Shown: positions 9,514-17,545 of the stretch, one piece after another | Layout: each line of letters starts with the position of its first letter | Numbering within the stretch: position 1 is the stretch's first letter | NCBI GenBank assembly: GCA_963699105.1 | Contig: CAVOTI010000001.1 | Coordinates: forward strand, 744,001-808,000 | Direction: 5' to 3' | DNA from: Bog-756 sp963699105 | GTDB lineage: Bacteria; Actinomycetota; Acidimicrobiia; Acidimicrobiales; RAAP-2 | Length of the DNA: 64,000 bases | The notes under the pieces: model-generated | The model's database searches: none | Told to the model about the DNA's origin: nothing | What the model saw: only the letters and a program-made list of their open reading frames with translations | Program-made: the position numbers and the translations under genes

Positions 9514-10986
9514 TCAACCCGCCAAAGCGTCGCGGTGCTGCGTATCGAGCGGGACCAGAGGTGTCGGAGTGACGATGGCCGGGGATACCAGGTCGACGGT
9601 GGTGGCCACCGACACGCCCAGTCGATCGCTTCCGAGCACCGACGGAGGAAGACCGGCTCGTCGCAGGGCGGCGATGGCCGTTTCGGTATCGGTGTTCCGT
9701 AGCAGGACGACCAGATCGGTCTCCGACATCACGCACTTGTCCAGATAGCGAAACGCCGGCGTGAACCCTTCGGGCAGCGCCTCGACTGGCACCCGGACCA
9801 CGGTGGCCAGATCGGTGGCCACCCTCCGGTTGTTGGGCGAGTGGGCGAGCCGCCCGGCCTCGGCCCGGAGCAGGGCCAGGAACTGGTCGGCCATGCCGTC
9901 CCAGGTGAATTGCGATGCCCATTGCTGGGCACGAGTTCCCATGGCTTCACCATCATCCTGGTCGACCAAGGACCGCAGCGCTCGGGCGACGGCAGGGCTC
10001 AGCTCCTCGTCTTCATCCACCAACCATCCGGTTTCGCCGTCACGGATCGAGTCGCGGAGGCCCGGCCGCCGATAGGCCAGTACCGGGACTCCCAGGGAAT
10101 TGGCCTCGATCACCGACAGCCCCCAACCCTCCCCCTCCGATGCATTCACCGACATCCAGGCGGTCCGCATGAGATGGTCACGGTCCGAGGAGCTCAGAGC
10201 ACCGTGCAAGGTGACATGGTCCTCGACTCCGGCTGCCTCCACCAGGGCCTCCAGTGCCGAACGCTCAGGGCCGTCACCGATCAGGTGGAGTTCGAGATCG
10301 GGGAACTCCGCCACCAGGGCAGGCATGGCCTCGATGATGAGATGGGTTCGCTTGTGAGCCACCAGGCGACCCACACAGACGATCCGTTCTCCCTGGGCTC
10401 GGCCGCGCCGAGCCGAGATCGACGACACCGGGGACTCGCACCCGGGGCTGACCGAGATGATGTCGCCCTTCAGACCCAGTCGACGACGGGCGCCGAGGCG
10501 GGTGGAGGGCGACACGGCCACGATGGACCGATTTCGGTAGACGAGACGGGTCCCCTTCCGTTCCAGCCATCGGCCGAGGTGGGTCATGAGCGGCGAGAAG
10601 TACATCGAGAACTGGTCCTGATGGACGTGGTGCATCAACAGCAGTACCGGAGTTCTCGAACCGACGGCCAAGGGGGTGAAGAAGGGAATTCCATTCTGCG
10701 AATCCACCACTCCGACGATCTGCCGACGATGGAGCAGTATCCAGAACAGAGCCCACGGGTACACCGTGAAGCGGCCGCCGCGCCGGACGATCCAGAACCC
10801 GTCTCTCCTCTCTTTTCGACTCTCCCCCTCCACTGCCGCCGCCAGTAGGACGACTTCCGACCCCCGCCGGGCGAATGTCCTGGCCAGACGCTCACACACC
10901 ACCTCAGATCCACCGGCCTCGGGGTGCTTGGTGTCCCGCCAGTTGGTGATTATCAGTAACGACTTGTGGGGTTTCCTCCGCCGCAT
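9514..10986 (-). CDS. Glycosyltransferase family 4 with C-terminal extension
   Basis: 490 residues from ATG 10986, which shares its A with the TGA of the upstream GT2 (TGATG overlap). N-terminal Rossmann half starts SLLIITNWRDTKHPEAGGSE with the GG(S) loop seen in GT4 enzymes. The C-terminal half has VCVGRLVAHKRTHLIIEAMP, LIGDGPERSAL and NASEGEGWGLSVIEANSLGVP with the E(x7)E-type motif. After the usual GT4 end (about residue 395) there is an extra domain of roughly 95 residues, VPVEALPEGFTPAFRYLDK onward, with no motif I recognise. A longer frame extends upstream to 11106 but would overlap the GT2 by 120 bases, so I reject it. Cytoplasmic sugar transfer in the glycan operon. Confidence 0.8.
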   Translation of the reverse strand: MRRRKPHKSLLIITNWRDTKHPEAGGSEVVCERLARTFARRGSEVVLLAAAVEGESRKERRDGFWIVRRGGRFTVYPWALFWILLHRRQIVGVVDSQNGIPFFTPLAVGSRTPVLLLMHHVHQDQFSMYFSPLMTHLGRWLERKGTRLVYRNRSIVAVSPSTRLGARRRLGLKGDIISVSPGCESPVSSISARRGRAQGERIVCVGRLVAHKRTHLIIEAMPALVAEFPDLELHLIGDGPERSALEALVEAAGVEDHVTLHGALSSSDRDHLMRTAWMSVNASEGEGWGLSVIEANSLGVPVLAYRRPGLRDSIRDGETGWLVDEDEELSPAVARALRSLVDQDDGEAMGTRAQQWASQFTWDGMADQFLALLRAEAGRLAHSPNNRRVATDLATVVRVPVEALPEGFTPAFRYLDKCVMSETDLVVLLRNTDTETAIAALRRAGLPPSVLGSDRLGVSVATTVDLVSPAIVTPTPLVPLDTQHRDALAG

Positions 10987-11762
10987 CACCGCCGGTCGTC
11001 CTGCGGCATCGAATCGGCCAGCGAGCGACGGGCCTGTCGCAGTTCGCGAAAGGACCTGATCCCATCCTTGACCGGCCTGAACGTCGAGTCGGGACTGTCG
11101 GTCCACAGGATCGGGAGCTCGATCATGCGGTAGTTGCGCCGACGGGCATGGGCCAGCACCTCGACGTCAAAGGCGAACCCGACCAGGTTGGTGGCCGAGA
11201 ACAGCTCCTTGGCCGCATCGGAGCGGAAGAGCTTGAACCCGCACTGGGTATCGCTGATGGGGCCGCTCAAATCGGAGGACATCAACCGGAAGGCCAAGCT
11301 CCCGAAGCGGCGCAAGCTGCTCTGGGGAACCGAATAGCCCGATCCCAGGCAGCGGCGGGAGCCGACGACCACTTCCCAGCCGGAGCGAAGCAGTCCCAGT
11401 CCGGCGGAGACGGCCGACGGCGGGGTCGACAGATCAGCGTCGCAATACCCCACGTACGGGGCCGTGGACCGATCGATGCCGGCCCGGACAGCCGCCCCTT
11501 TCCCCCGGGTCAGACAACTGATCATCTCCACCGGCGTCCGTTGGCTGTGGGTGCTGGCCACCACGTCGGCCGTGCCGTCCACGCAGCCGTTGTCGACCAC
11601 GGTGATCCGCAGGCTCAGATCGGCCTGGTCGGCCTCCAGCAGGATGGCGTCCAGTGTTCGCCTGATGCGAGATTCTTCGTCGAGTGCGGGGATGATCAGG
11701 TCGAGCTCGGCTCGTCTGTCCGACGGTTGGCCGCCAGGTCGCCGCTCGCGTACTTGCTGCAT
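10986..11762 (-). CDS. Dolichyl-phosphate mannose/glucose synthase-like GT2
   Basis: 258 residues. ATG 11762 is preceded by GGAAAGG, the clearest ribosome binding site of this operon. Motifs: LDLIIPALDEESRIRRTLD, ITVVDNGCVDGTADV, TRGKGAAVRAGI, YCDADLSTPPSAV carrying the metal-binding DAD, and SDTQCGFKLFRSDAA, VEVLAHARRRNYRMIELPI. This pattern is that of ALG5/DPM1-type GT2 enzymes, which transfer a sugar from a nucleotide donor to polyprenyl phosphate at the cytoplasmic face. No C-terminal membrane helix is visible. It is the first gene of the six-gene minus-strand operon and is probably the donor-maker for the GT39-like enzyme two genes downstream (inference). Confidence 0.85.
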   Translation of the reverse strand: MQQVRERRPGGQPSDRRAELDLIIPALDEESRIRRTLDAILLEADQADLSLRITVVDNGCVDGTADVVASTHSQRTPVEMISCLTRGKGAAVRAGIDRSTAPYVGYCDADLSTPPSAVSAGLGLLRSGWEVVVGSRRCLGSGYSVPQSSLRRFGSLAFRLMSSDLSGPISDTQCGFKLFRSDAAKELFSATNLVGFAFDVEVLAHARRRNYRMIELPILWTDSPDSTFRPVKDGIRSFRELRQARRSLADSMPQDDRR

Positions 11763-12523
11763 GGGACCTTTCCGTTACCTCAGTCGACTGGCTGGAGTGT
11801 TACCGGGTGCTCGCTTCCACCTTCTTCCACCGATGGGGTGGCTCACTTCTACCGATGTTGCTGCTCACGCATGAAGGTAACACCCGAATTGTTTCCAACA
11901 GTTTTCCGGCTGGTTGCGCGTCTAACAACAGGAACCATTCCCAGTTGGGGCGCAGCTATTCGACATTCCATATATGATCACGATCCGTGGTCGGACCGGT
12001 ACGCAGCGTCCGATCCATCCTGCTCATGCGAGCGGGGTGCCAGCGCCAGAAGGGCAGCAGGGCGACTTCGACCGGAACCGACCGGAACTGGTGGGTGCCG
12101 ATATCGCTCGTTGCGATCATCGCTATCTGTTTTTTTAATCCATATTGATCGCGCAAATAATTATCCGAATGATTTCATCATGGTTAAGACAACTCCGACA
12201 TTTGTGATGAGCCATCGTCCATCAATCGCATGTTCTTTCGCCTGGACTCGCTCTATCGGGCCCCATGGTGTCCGATCAGGAGGTGGCCGGTTTCCTGGCC
12301 GCCCCCGACGGAGTCGGTCCAGCGAACGCCACCGCCGGTGACGACGTCGTCGGGCACAAACGGCCCGGTCGACCACCCACCCATGGGGGCGAACATCAAC
12401 CCGAGTTAGACGGAAACGGAGGGCGGCCATTGTCATGGTCAGCGCCTGGTCATGAAAAGATCGGGGTGGGGTCGACCGGCGTTCCATACCGGGCCGGCGC
12501 CCAGGCCGTGCCCCGTGGTTGCC
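11763..12523. other. Gene-free region upstream of the glycan operon
   Basis: About 760 bases without a convincing coding frame on either strand. The stretch from about 11870 to 12240 is distinctly less GC-rich than the surroundings, with T runs near 12127 and AT-rich words such as catatatgatcacg near 11969. It is the natural place for the promoter of the minus-strand operon starting at 11762. I could not fix a -35/-10 pair. The lower GC could also mark a junction between transferred segments. Confidence 0.4.
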
Positions 12524-13732
12524 TCAGCCGGCCGCCGCTCCAAGCTGCTGGATGGTCGGGCCGCCAGGATCGCGGCCTGAATCGGACGCCACCAACTGGG
12601 ACTCATCCATCCATTGGACGATGTAGTAGCCGAGCGACCGAGCGCGCTCCATACAGAGCGACAGACTGGCCGTGGTCCCGTTGCCGGTGTTCTCACCGCC
12701 GAGCCTGAGTCCGGTGCCGGCCACCAGCGAGACGATGAAGTCGGCGGGGTCCTCTTGTTGCACCGTCGGCCCCGGGGACGGTGCGTCGAGGTAGGTCGTG
12801 TAGGCGACGGAGTCCGATGGATACGGAAGGGACCGGAGCAGATCGCTCCAGTCGAGGCCTTCGTTGAACTCCGGGAGATTCAACGTGAGTCGACTGAGGA
12901 CCTCGGAGGAAGCCACGCCCGGACGCTCGCCCCACCCCGGCAGCATGACCAGCACGTTGGTATGGAAGTCCTCTTCCATGACGCCGTTCATCCACTCCCC
13001 GTAGCTGTCGATGGCCTGGTTGTAGGCGTCGAGAAAGTCTGCGGCCTGGGCCGGGGTCCCGGTCCCGGGCTTCCATCCCGGTACCGGAGAGACGGCCTGG
13101 GTACTGGAGTCGTAAGCCCAAAAGCTGTCGATGTGTCCGCGATAGTCCGGATCCGGATACCGGAGTTCGCCAAAGGGGCCCCCTCCCTGGCGGACGGCGA
13201 TGATCTGGCCGGCGGGGATCTGGGCACCGAGCCAGGCCAGATAGGTGCTTTCGGCGACCCGCACCGATCCATCAGTGATCCCGTTGGGCACTTCGTCGCC
13301 CGAGCCCGGGCTCCCGCCGAACGCCTCACCGTACTGGTTGACGAACCGGGTTCCGCCGGGCAACGAGAACACCCAATTCGGTGCGTACTGCATGCCGGGA
13401 TCGAGTACGACCTCCATCCCATCGGAGCGGGCGGCGGCGATCTCGGACCTTATGGAGGGACCATACGAGTCAGAGAACGAACCGGCAGACGGCTCGGCGG
13501 CGGTCCAGCTGGCGCTGATGGTCACCGCCCCGACACCGGCGGCGTGTTCCTGGGAAAGATACTGGCCGCTGGCACCGACGATCCCCACGATCGGACCCTT
13601 GGCCGGTGCATCCCCCAGAACCTTCAATTCGTCCGACAGCTTCGGCTCGGCCAGCACGCCCACCAAGAGGACGGCCAGCACCACCACCACGGTGTAGGAC
13701 GCCATCCGACCAAGGTATGGCGGCCAAGTCAC
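12524..13732 (-). CDS. Membrane-anchored glycoside-hydrolase-like (beta/alpha)8 protein
   Basis: 402 residues from GTG 13732 (GGAGCGAGGG lies just upstream; ATG 13705 is an alternative). An N-terminal hydrophobic anchor (YTVVVVLAVLLVGVL) precedes an extracytoplasmic domain. The pattern VTISASWTAAEPSAGSF, EIAAARSDGMEVVLDPGMQY and AGTGLRLGGENTGNGT resembles the early and late strands of beta-galactosidase/GH42-like barrels; WGERPG and WMDESQ may contribute acidic residues. I cannot name the exact family or catalytic pair. It is paralogous to the truncated gene at 1-430. It is separated from the glycan operon by the gene-free region, so it is probably its own transcript. Confidence 0.62.
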   Translation of the reverse strand: MTWPPYLGRMASYTVVVVLAVLLVGVLAEPKLSDELKVLGDAPAKGPIVGIVGASGQYLSQEHAAGVGAVTISASWTAAEPSAGSFSDSYGPSIRSEIAAARSDGMEVVLDPGMQYAPNWVFSLPGGTRFVNQYGEAFGGSPGSGDEVPNGITDGSVRVAESTYLAWLGAQIPAGQIIAVRQGGGPFGELRYPDPDYRGHIDSFWAYDSSTQAVSPVPGWKPGTGTPAQAADFLDAYNQAIDSYGEWMNGVMEEDFHTNVLVMLPGWGERPGVASSEVLSRLTLNLPEFNEGLDWSDLLRSLPYPSDSVAYTTYLDAPSPGPTVQQEDPADFIVSLVAGTGLRLGGENTGNGTTASLSLCMERARSLGYYIVQWMDESQLVASDSGRDPGGPTIQQLGAAAG

Positions 13733-13943
13733 GATCCCTCGCTCCGAAGCACAATCCTGCCTTCCGGTAGAGACGCCGACCGATGGAGGAGACGGAACTG
13801 CTCAGGTGCCACGAGCCTACCGTCATCACCATCGGCGTAAACACGTCACGCCGCCGGCGGGCCGGCGCCGGGTGGCGCCATCCGTCGGCCACCGACAGCG
13901 CCTAGCCTGAACGTGTGATCCACACCGGCAGGGGCGACACCCG

Positions 13944-14438
13944 ATGTTCGTAACCAACCATGTCCTCTCGGGTGTGCTGGTGGGCCGGGCCATGGAACGA
14001 CGACCGGTGGCGGCGTTCCTGATGGGGGTGGGCTCCCACCTCGTGCTCGACGCGGTGCCCCACTGGGGCTGCGACTTCTCCGAGGAGGGGGCCGAGGAGC
14101 GATTCCTCTCGGTCGCCCGATGGGACGGCGTGCTGGGCCTGGCCGCCATGGCGGCGGCGGCGGTAGCCGTGGGCCGCCGTCGCCGGACCGCCACCATCGC
14201 CGCCATGGCCGGGGCTGCGTTCCTCGACCTCGACAAGCCGATGAAGCACTTCTTCGGGTTCAATCCGTTTCCCGACGTGGTCACCCGCCTTCACGGCCGG
14301 GTCCAGAACGAGTCCCCGGACGGCATGCCCAAGGAGTTCGCCTACGGGGCCGTCCTGGCCGTCGGTGACATCCTCACCACCGTCATGGGCCGCGGCCGAG
14401 GACGATCCGGGGGCCAGCCGGCCGCCCTTCCCTCCTGA
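13944..14438 (+). CDS. Small membrane protein, YdjM/DUF457-like
   Basis: 164 residues starting MFVTNHVLSGVLVGRAMERR. The NH near the N-terminus, the MGVGSHLVLDAVPHWGCD segment (H, D and PHW) and the later AFLDLDKPMKHFFG with further D and H residues are the spaced polar residues of membrane-bound metal-dependent-hydrolase-like (DUF457) proteins. Two to four hydrophobic helices are visible. Function of such proteins is not well known; a metal-binding membrane hydrolase is only an inference. It converges on the DUF2510 gene. Confidence 0.6.
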   Translation: MFVTNHVLSGVLVGRAMERRPVAAFLMGVGSHLVLDAVPHWGCDFSEEGAEERFLSVARWDGVLGLAAMAAAAVAVGRRRRTATIAAMAGAAFLDLDKPMKHFFGFNPFPDVVTRLHGRVQNESPDGMPKEFAYGAVLAVGDILTTVMGRGRGRSGGQPAALPS

Positions 14439-14480
14439 CCACTGGCCTCGTCACCCCCCACCGGACGGCCGTCTCAGGTG

Positions 14481-15026
14481 TCAGTAGGGCCCGATCCTCT
14501 GATCCGGGTTGGTGTCGATCAGATGGTGACCGTCGATGGACACCTGCGAGGTCCATTCGGACCCGTCCCACCATCGGTAGTGGAACCGCCCACTCGGATC
14601 GGGATGCCAGGCCGGAGGTGACTGGTACTCCTCGGCCGTCGCTGCCGTCCCGGCCGGGCCGACAGACCGGGAGCTCTGGTCCGGATCGGAATCGGCTTCC
14701 GGCCCGAACGAGTTGACCGGGCTGGGGTAGGCGGGGAACTGCTCGGCCACGGTCTGGGCCCTGGGCGGGGAGGCCATCGGCGGTGGGACCAACCCCTGGG
14801 GGTTCTGCTGGGCCCGTCGAACCCCGACCGAGTGGGCGATCAGATAGAGCACCAGACCGAGCACCAGGGACAGGAACCAAAAGAGCGCCCACAGCGCCGA
14901 CGGCAGACCCCACGGTGTCCTGCCCAACAGCCTGCGATCATTTTCGGACAGCCGGTAGCCGATCCATGCCCACAGGAATGACAGCGCCACCAAAATGACC
15001 CACTGCGTCGGGCTGAAGTGAAACAC
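14481..15026 (-). CDS. DUF2510 membrane protein
   Basis: 181 residues from GTG 15026. Two N-terminal membrane helices (WVILVALSFLWAWIGY and ALWALFWFLSLVLGLVLYLI) are followed by a proline-rich linker and a C-terminal PPAWHPDPSGRFHYRWWDG plus SEWTSQV. That is the DUF2510 signature, a short W/D/P-rich module common at termini of actinobacterial membrane proteins. A much longer frame continues upstream to 15752 but overlaps the lipoprotein gene and has no family pattern, so I start at the GTG. Role unknown. Confidence 0.72.
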   Translation of the reverse strand: MFHFSPTQWVILVALSFLWAWIGYRLSENDRRLLGRTPWGLPSALWALFWFLSLVLGLVLYLIAHSVGVRRAQQNPQGLVPPPMASPPRAQTVAEQFPAYPSPVNSFGPEADSDPDQSSRSVGPAGTAATAEEYQSPPAWHPDPSGRFHYRWWDGSEWTSQVSIDGHHLIDTNPDQRIGPY

Positions 15027-15139
15027 GCCCCTGACTCTATTCCCCGTGGTGGGCTGGGGTTGTCGGCCGGGCTCACCGGAGTCCCCCTTCGGGTTTCCTC
15101 CCCCGGCAAGTCGAGTCCGACGACGCCTGCGGCTGCCGG

Positions 15140-16243
15140 TCAGGGCAGTGGGTGGGCCTCGAAGAACGTCCACATCACCGAGTTGGCGCTGATCGCAGTG
15201 GTCTGGGGCCCGAGGACCCTGGTCAGGGCGGCTGGCAGTTTCGGGCCCCCGGGCCATTCGTGCCCCTCCCCGACGATGGAATAGAGCTGCACCGCGGATC
15301 CCCCGCTGCACGGTGAGTAGGTGGTCAGCTCCACACCGGCGTCGGGCGTCGAGACCTGGGCGGCGGCGGGACAGCCGTTGTGTGCCCCCCACCTGGCGGC
15401 GGCCACCGGCACGCTGTAGGTCCAGTACTTCTGCCCGTTGCCCGTGTAGGGGTCGACGGGATCGGCCGTGCCGTGGAACGACACCACCGGCACCGCCCGG
15501 GTCGAGGGGCACGGACCGGGCAGCCGGAGGCCGCTCACCGGGGCGATGGCGGCGAAGACGCTGGAGGCGTCGCAACCCAGTTGACTGGCCATGCGTGCCC
15601 CCCCGGAGAAGCCGGTGGCGTAGACACGCTTTTCGTCGATGCAGTACTGCTTCTCCAGCCGGTGCACCAGGTGGGTGATGAACGACACGTCGTCCGGGGC
15701 GGTGGGCGGCACCGGGGCCCCACCGAACAGGGGCTCGTCGGGCACGTTCCATTCGAACCCGCTCCCCGAGGGGATGTCGCCCTGCGGGTAGACGACGAGA
15801 AAGTTGTCTTCATCGGAGGTGACGTCCATTCCGGTGAGCGCCTCCTGGGCGAGGGCGGTCGACTGGCTGCCGTGCATGTTCACCACCAGAGCCACCGGCG
15901 TCGAGGCCTGATAGCGACTGGACACGTGGACGATGACGGTCCGCTTCCGTCCCCCGAACGTCGGGGCCGAGGTCACCGTGCCCGACGGTTGCTGGGTGCC
16001 ACATCCCGGACTCGTCGGTGCCGCCACCGTGGTGGAGGTGGCCGCGCCCGGTTTGGCCGTGCTCGAGGTGGACGTCGGGGAGACCGTCGAGGCGGTCGAG
16101 GTCGTGGATGCCGTCGAGGTCGTCGAGGTGGTGGAAGTGGTGGAGGTGGTGGAACTCGATCCACCGCAGGCCGTGAGCACCAGCGAGACGGTCGCCAGTG
16201 CGGACAGGGGCCACGCTCGCCCGACCGCACCTCGTCGTGCCAT
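15140..16243 (-). CDS. PHB-depolymerase-like lipoprotein esterase (LpqC/CE1 type)
   Basis: 367 residues from ATG 16243, which has AAGGGA nine bases upstream. Signal peptide with lipobox VSLVLTAC, so the protein is lipid-anchored outside the membrane. A Ser/Thr-rich linker of about 50 residues follows (TTS/TAS repeats). The alpha/beta-hydrolase domain has VNMHGSQ (oxyanion loop), the nucleophile elbow ATGFSGGARMA, an aspartate in HGTADPVDPY and the histidine in GEGHEWPG, a full triad as in extracellular poly(3-hydroxybutyrate) depolymerases and feruloyl-type esterases. Substrate could be extracellular polyester or an acylated polysaccharide. The nearby intracellular PHA locus is suggestive but does not prove a PHB substrate. 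Confidence 0.78.
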   Translation of the reverse strand: MARRGAVGRAWPLSALATVSLVLTACGGSSSTTSTTSTTSTTSTASTTSTASTVSPTSTSSTAKPGAATSTTVAAPTSPGCGTQQPSGTVTSAPTFGGRKRTVIVHVSSRYQASTPVALVVNMHGSQSTALAQEALTGMDVTSDEDNFLVVYPQGDIPSGSGFEWNVPDEPLFGGAPVPPTAPDDVSFITHLVHRLEKQYCIDEKRVYATGFSGGARMASQLGCDASSVFAAIAPVSGLRLPGPCPSTRAVPVVSFHGTADPVDPYTGNGQKYWTYSVPVAAARWGAHNGCPAAAQVSTPDAGVELTTYSPCSGGSAVQLYSIVGEGHEWPGGPKLPAALTRVLGPQTTAISANSVMWTFFEAHPLP

Positions 16244-16388
16244 TGGACACGTCCCTTCTCCTGTCCACCGCCCCTTCACTGCACTGCCTGTCTACTGTAA
16301 GTCCGGCCACGCTGTCGGACGGGACCCGGGCTGTTCCACCAGCCCGGGGGCAAGGGAGACTGCCGGACCACCCGAGCCCCGAGCCCGG

Positions 16389-17432
16389 TCATGTCGGATC
16401 GATGGCGATGGTGGCGTGGAGATCACGATGGTCGCTGCCCGGCCCCGGCTCGGTGTCGATCTGGGTGACGGCCAACCCCGGCCCGGTCAGGACATGGTCG
16501 ATCCTGGCCACCGGCGGCAGGGGGGGTGCGCTCTGGGTCCAGGTCATGTCGAGGGCATGACCGCGGGCGGCGGCGGCGTCGGTCAGTCCGGCGTCGAGGA
16601 TGGTCTTGAATCCCTTGTTGCCCCAGGTGGCGTTGAAGTCCCCCACCAGCAACAGGCCCCGGGGGCCGCGGGCCCGCACATAGCGGGCGATGGCCGCCAG
16701 CTGTCCTTGCCACTGTCCGAAGGCATTGGGGAGGGGCGCCGAGGTGTGGACCACCCACAGGGACCGGTTGCCCGACGGCAGGCGGACGACGACTTGGACG
16801 ACGAGGGGAGCGGACTCGAAGTAGACGACCCGCGTGTCGGACAGCGGATACCTCGACGCCACCAGAAATGCCTTCTGGTCCCCCCGGTAGACCTCGAACC
16901 GATAGGGCAGTGCTTCGAGACTGCCCGAGCGCTGCAACTGGCCTACCTGGCGCGGAGTCGCCTCCTCCAGGGTCAACAGGTCCGGCCGGGTCTGTTCGAT
17001 CTGGGCGGCATAGCCGTCCATCGAGTGGTTGAAGATCGAGACGTTGGCGTCCATCAGCCGGACGGCGGGGACCCGCGTCGCCCACGGCGGGACCGGCTGG
17101 GCCGCCGTCAGCTCCGGTAGCAGGAAGACGACCTGGAGCACCACCACGACCAGGGCCGCCGCCGCCAACACGAATCGCCGACCTACGGCGGCCACCACGA
17201 CCACGACCCACGCCGGCAGGTAGACGAACAAGGTGACGGTGTCGAGGATGGCGAAGGGGTAGAACCGGTCCCAGGCGAACAGCCGCATCACGGCTACCAG
17301 AGCCAGGGCCGCCACCACCACCCACCCGACGGCGGCGATCCAGCTGGGCAGGCGCCGCCTCCGCCGCCCACCGGGTCGGCTCCCGGCGCCGATGGCCGAC
17401 GTCGTCGTCGACCCTTGGGCCTCGACCGTCAT
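16389..17432 (-). CDS. Membrane-bound endonuclease/exonuclease/phosphatase family protein
   Basis: 347 residues. Three N-terminal membrane helices (residues about 30-105) precede a catalytic domain with RLMDANVSIFN, DLLTLEEATPRQ (metal-ligand glutamate), HTSAPLPN, LLVGDFNATWGNKGF (DFN motif) and a C-terminal GSDHRDLHATI (SDH motif). All key EEP residues are present. Actinobacterial proteins with this architecture are usually annotated as membrane-tethered EEP hydrolases; the substrate may be a phosphodiester or phospholipid at the outer face. Preceded by the SNF2 helicase gene on the same strand with about a 110-base gap. Confidence 0.8.
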   Translation of the reverse strand: MTVEAQGSTTTSAIGAGSRPGGRRRRRLPSWIAAVGWVVVAALALVAVMRLFAWDRFYPFAILDTVTLFVYLPAWVVVVVAAVGRRFVLAAAALVVVVLQVVFLLPELTAAQPVPPWATRVPAVRLMDANVSIFNHSMDGYAAQIEQTRPDLLTLEEATPRQVGQLQRSGSLEALPYRFEVYRGDQKAFLVASRYPLSDTRVVYFESAPLVVQVVVRLPSGNRSLWVVHTSAPLPNAFGQWQGQLAAIARYVRARGPRGLLLVGDFNATWGNKGFKTILDAGLTDAAAARGHALDMTWTQSAPPLPPVARIDHVLTGPGLAVTQIDTEPGPGSDHRDLHATIAIDPT

Positions 17433-17545
17433 CGACCAAGCGTAGGGCTCATGGTGACCGGCGGGGATTCGCCCGGGCCGGGCGTCAGGTGCTTGGGTCT
17501 GATCCCACGACGGTCAGGACCGGCCCGCCCATAGTGGCCGAACGC

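Noticed and set aside
14481..15752. A 423-codon version of the DUF2510 gene
   Set aside because: The upstream 240 codons overlap the lipoprotein esterase gene in another frame and have no recognisable pattern.
16087..16155. Possible CRISPR-like or regulatory repeat
   Set aside because: The short repeats are codons for Thr/Ser units of a lipoprotein linker, with no spacer structure.
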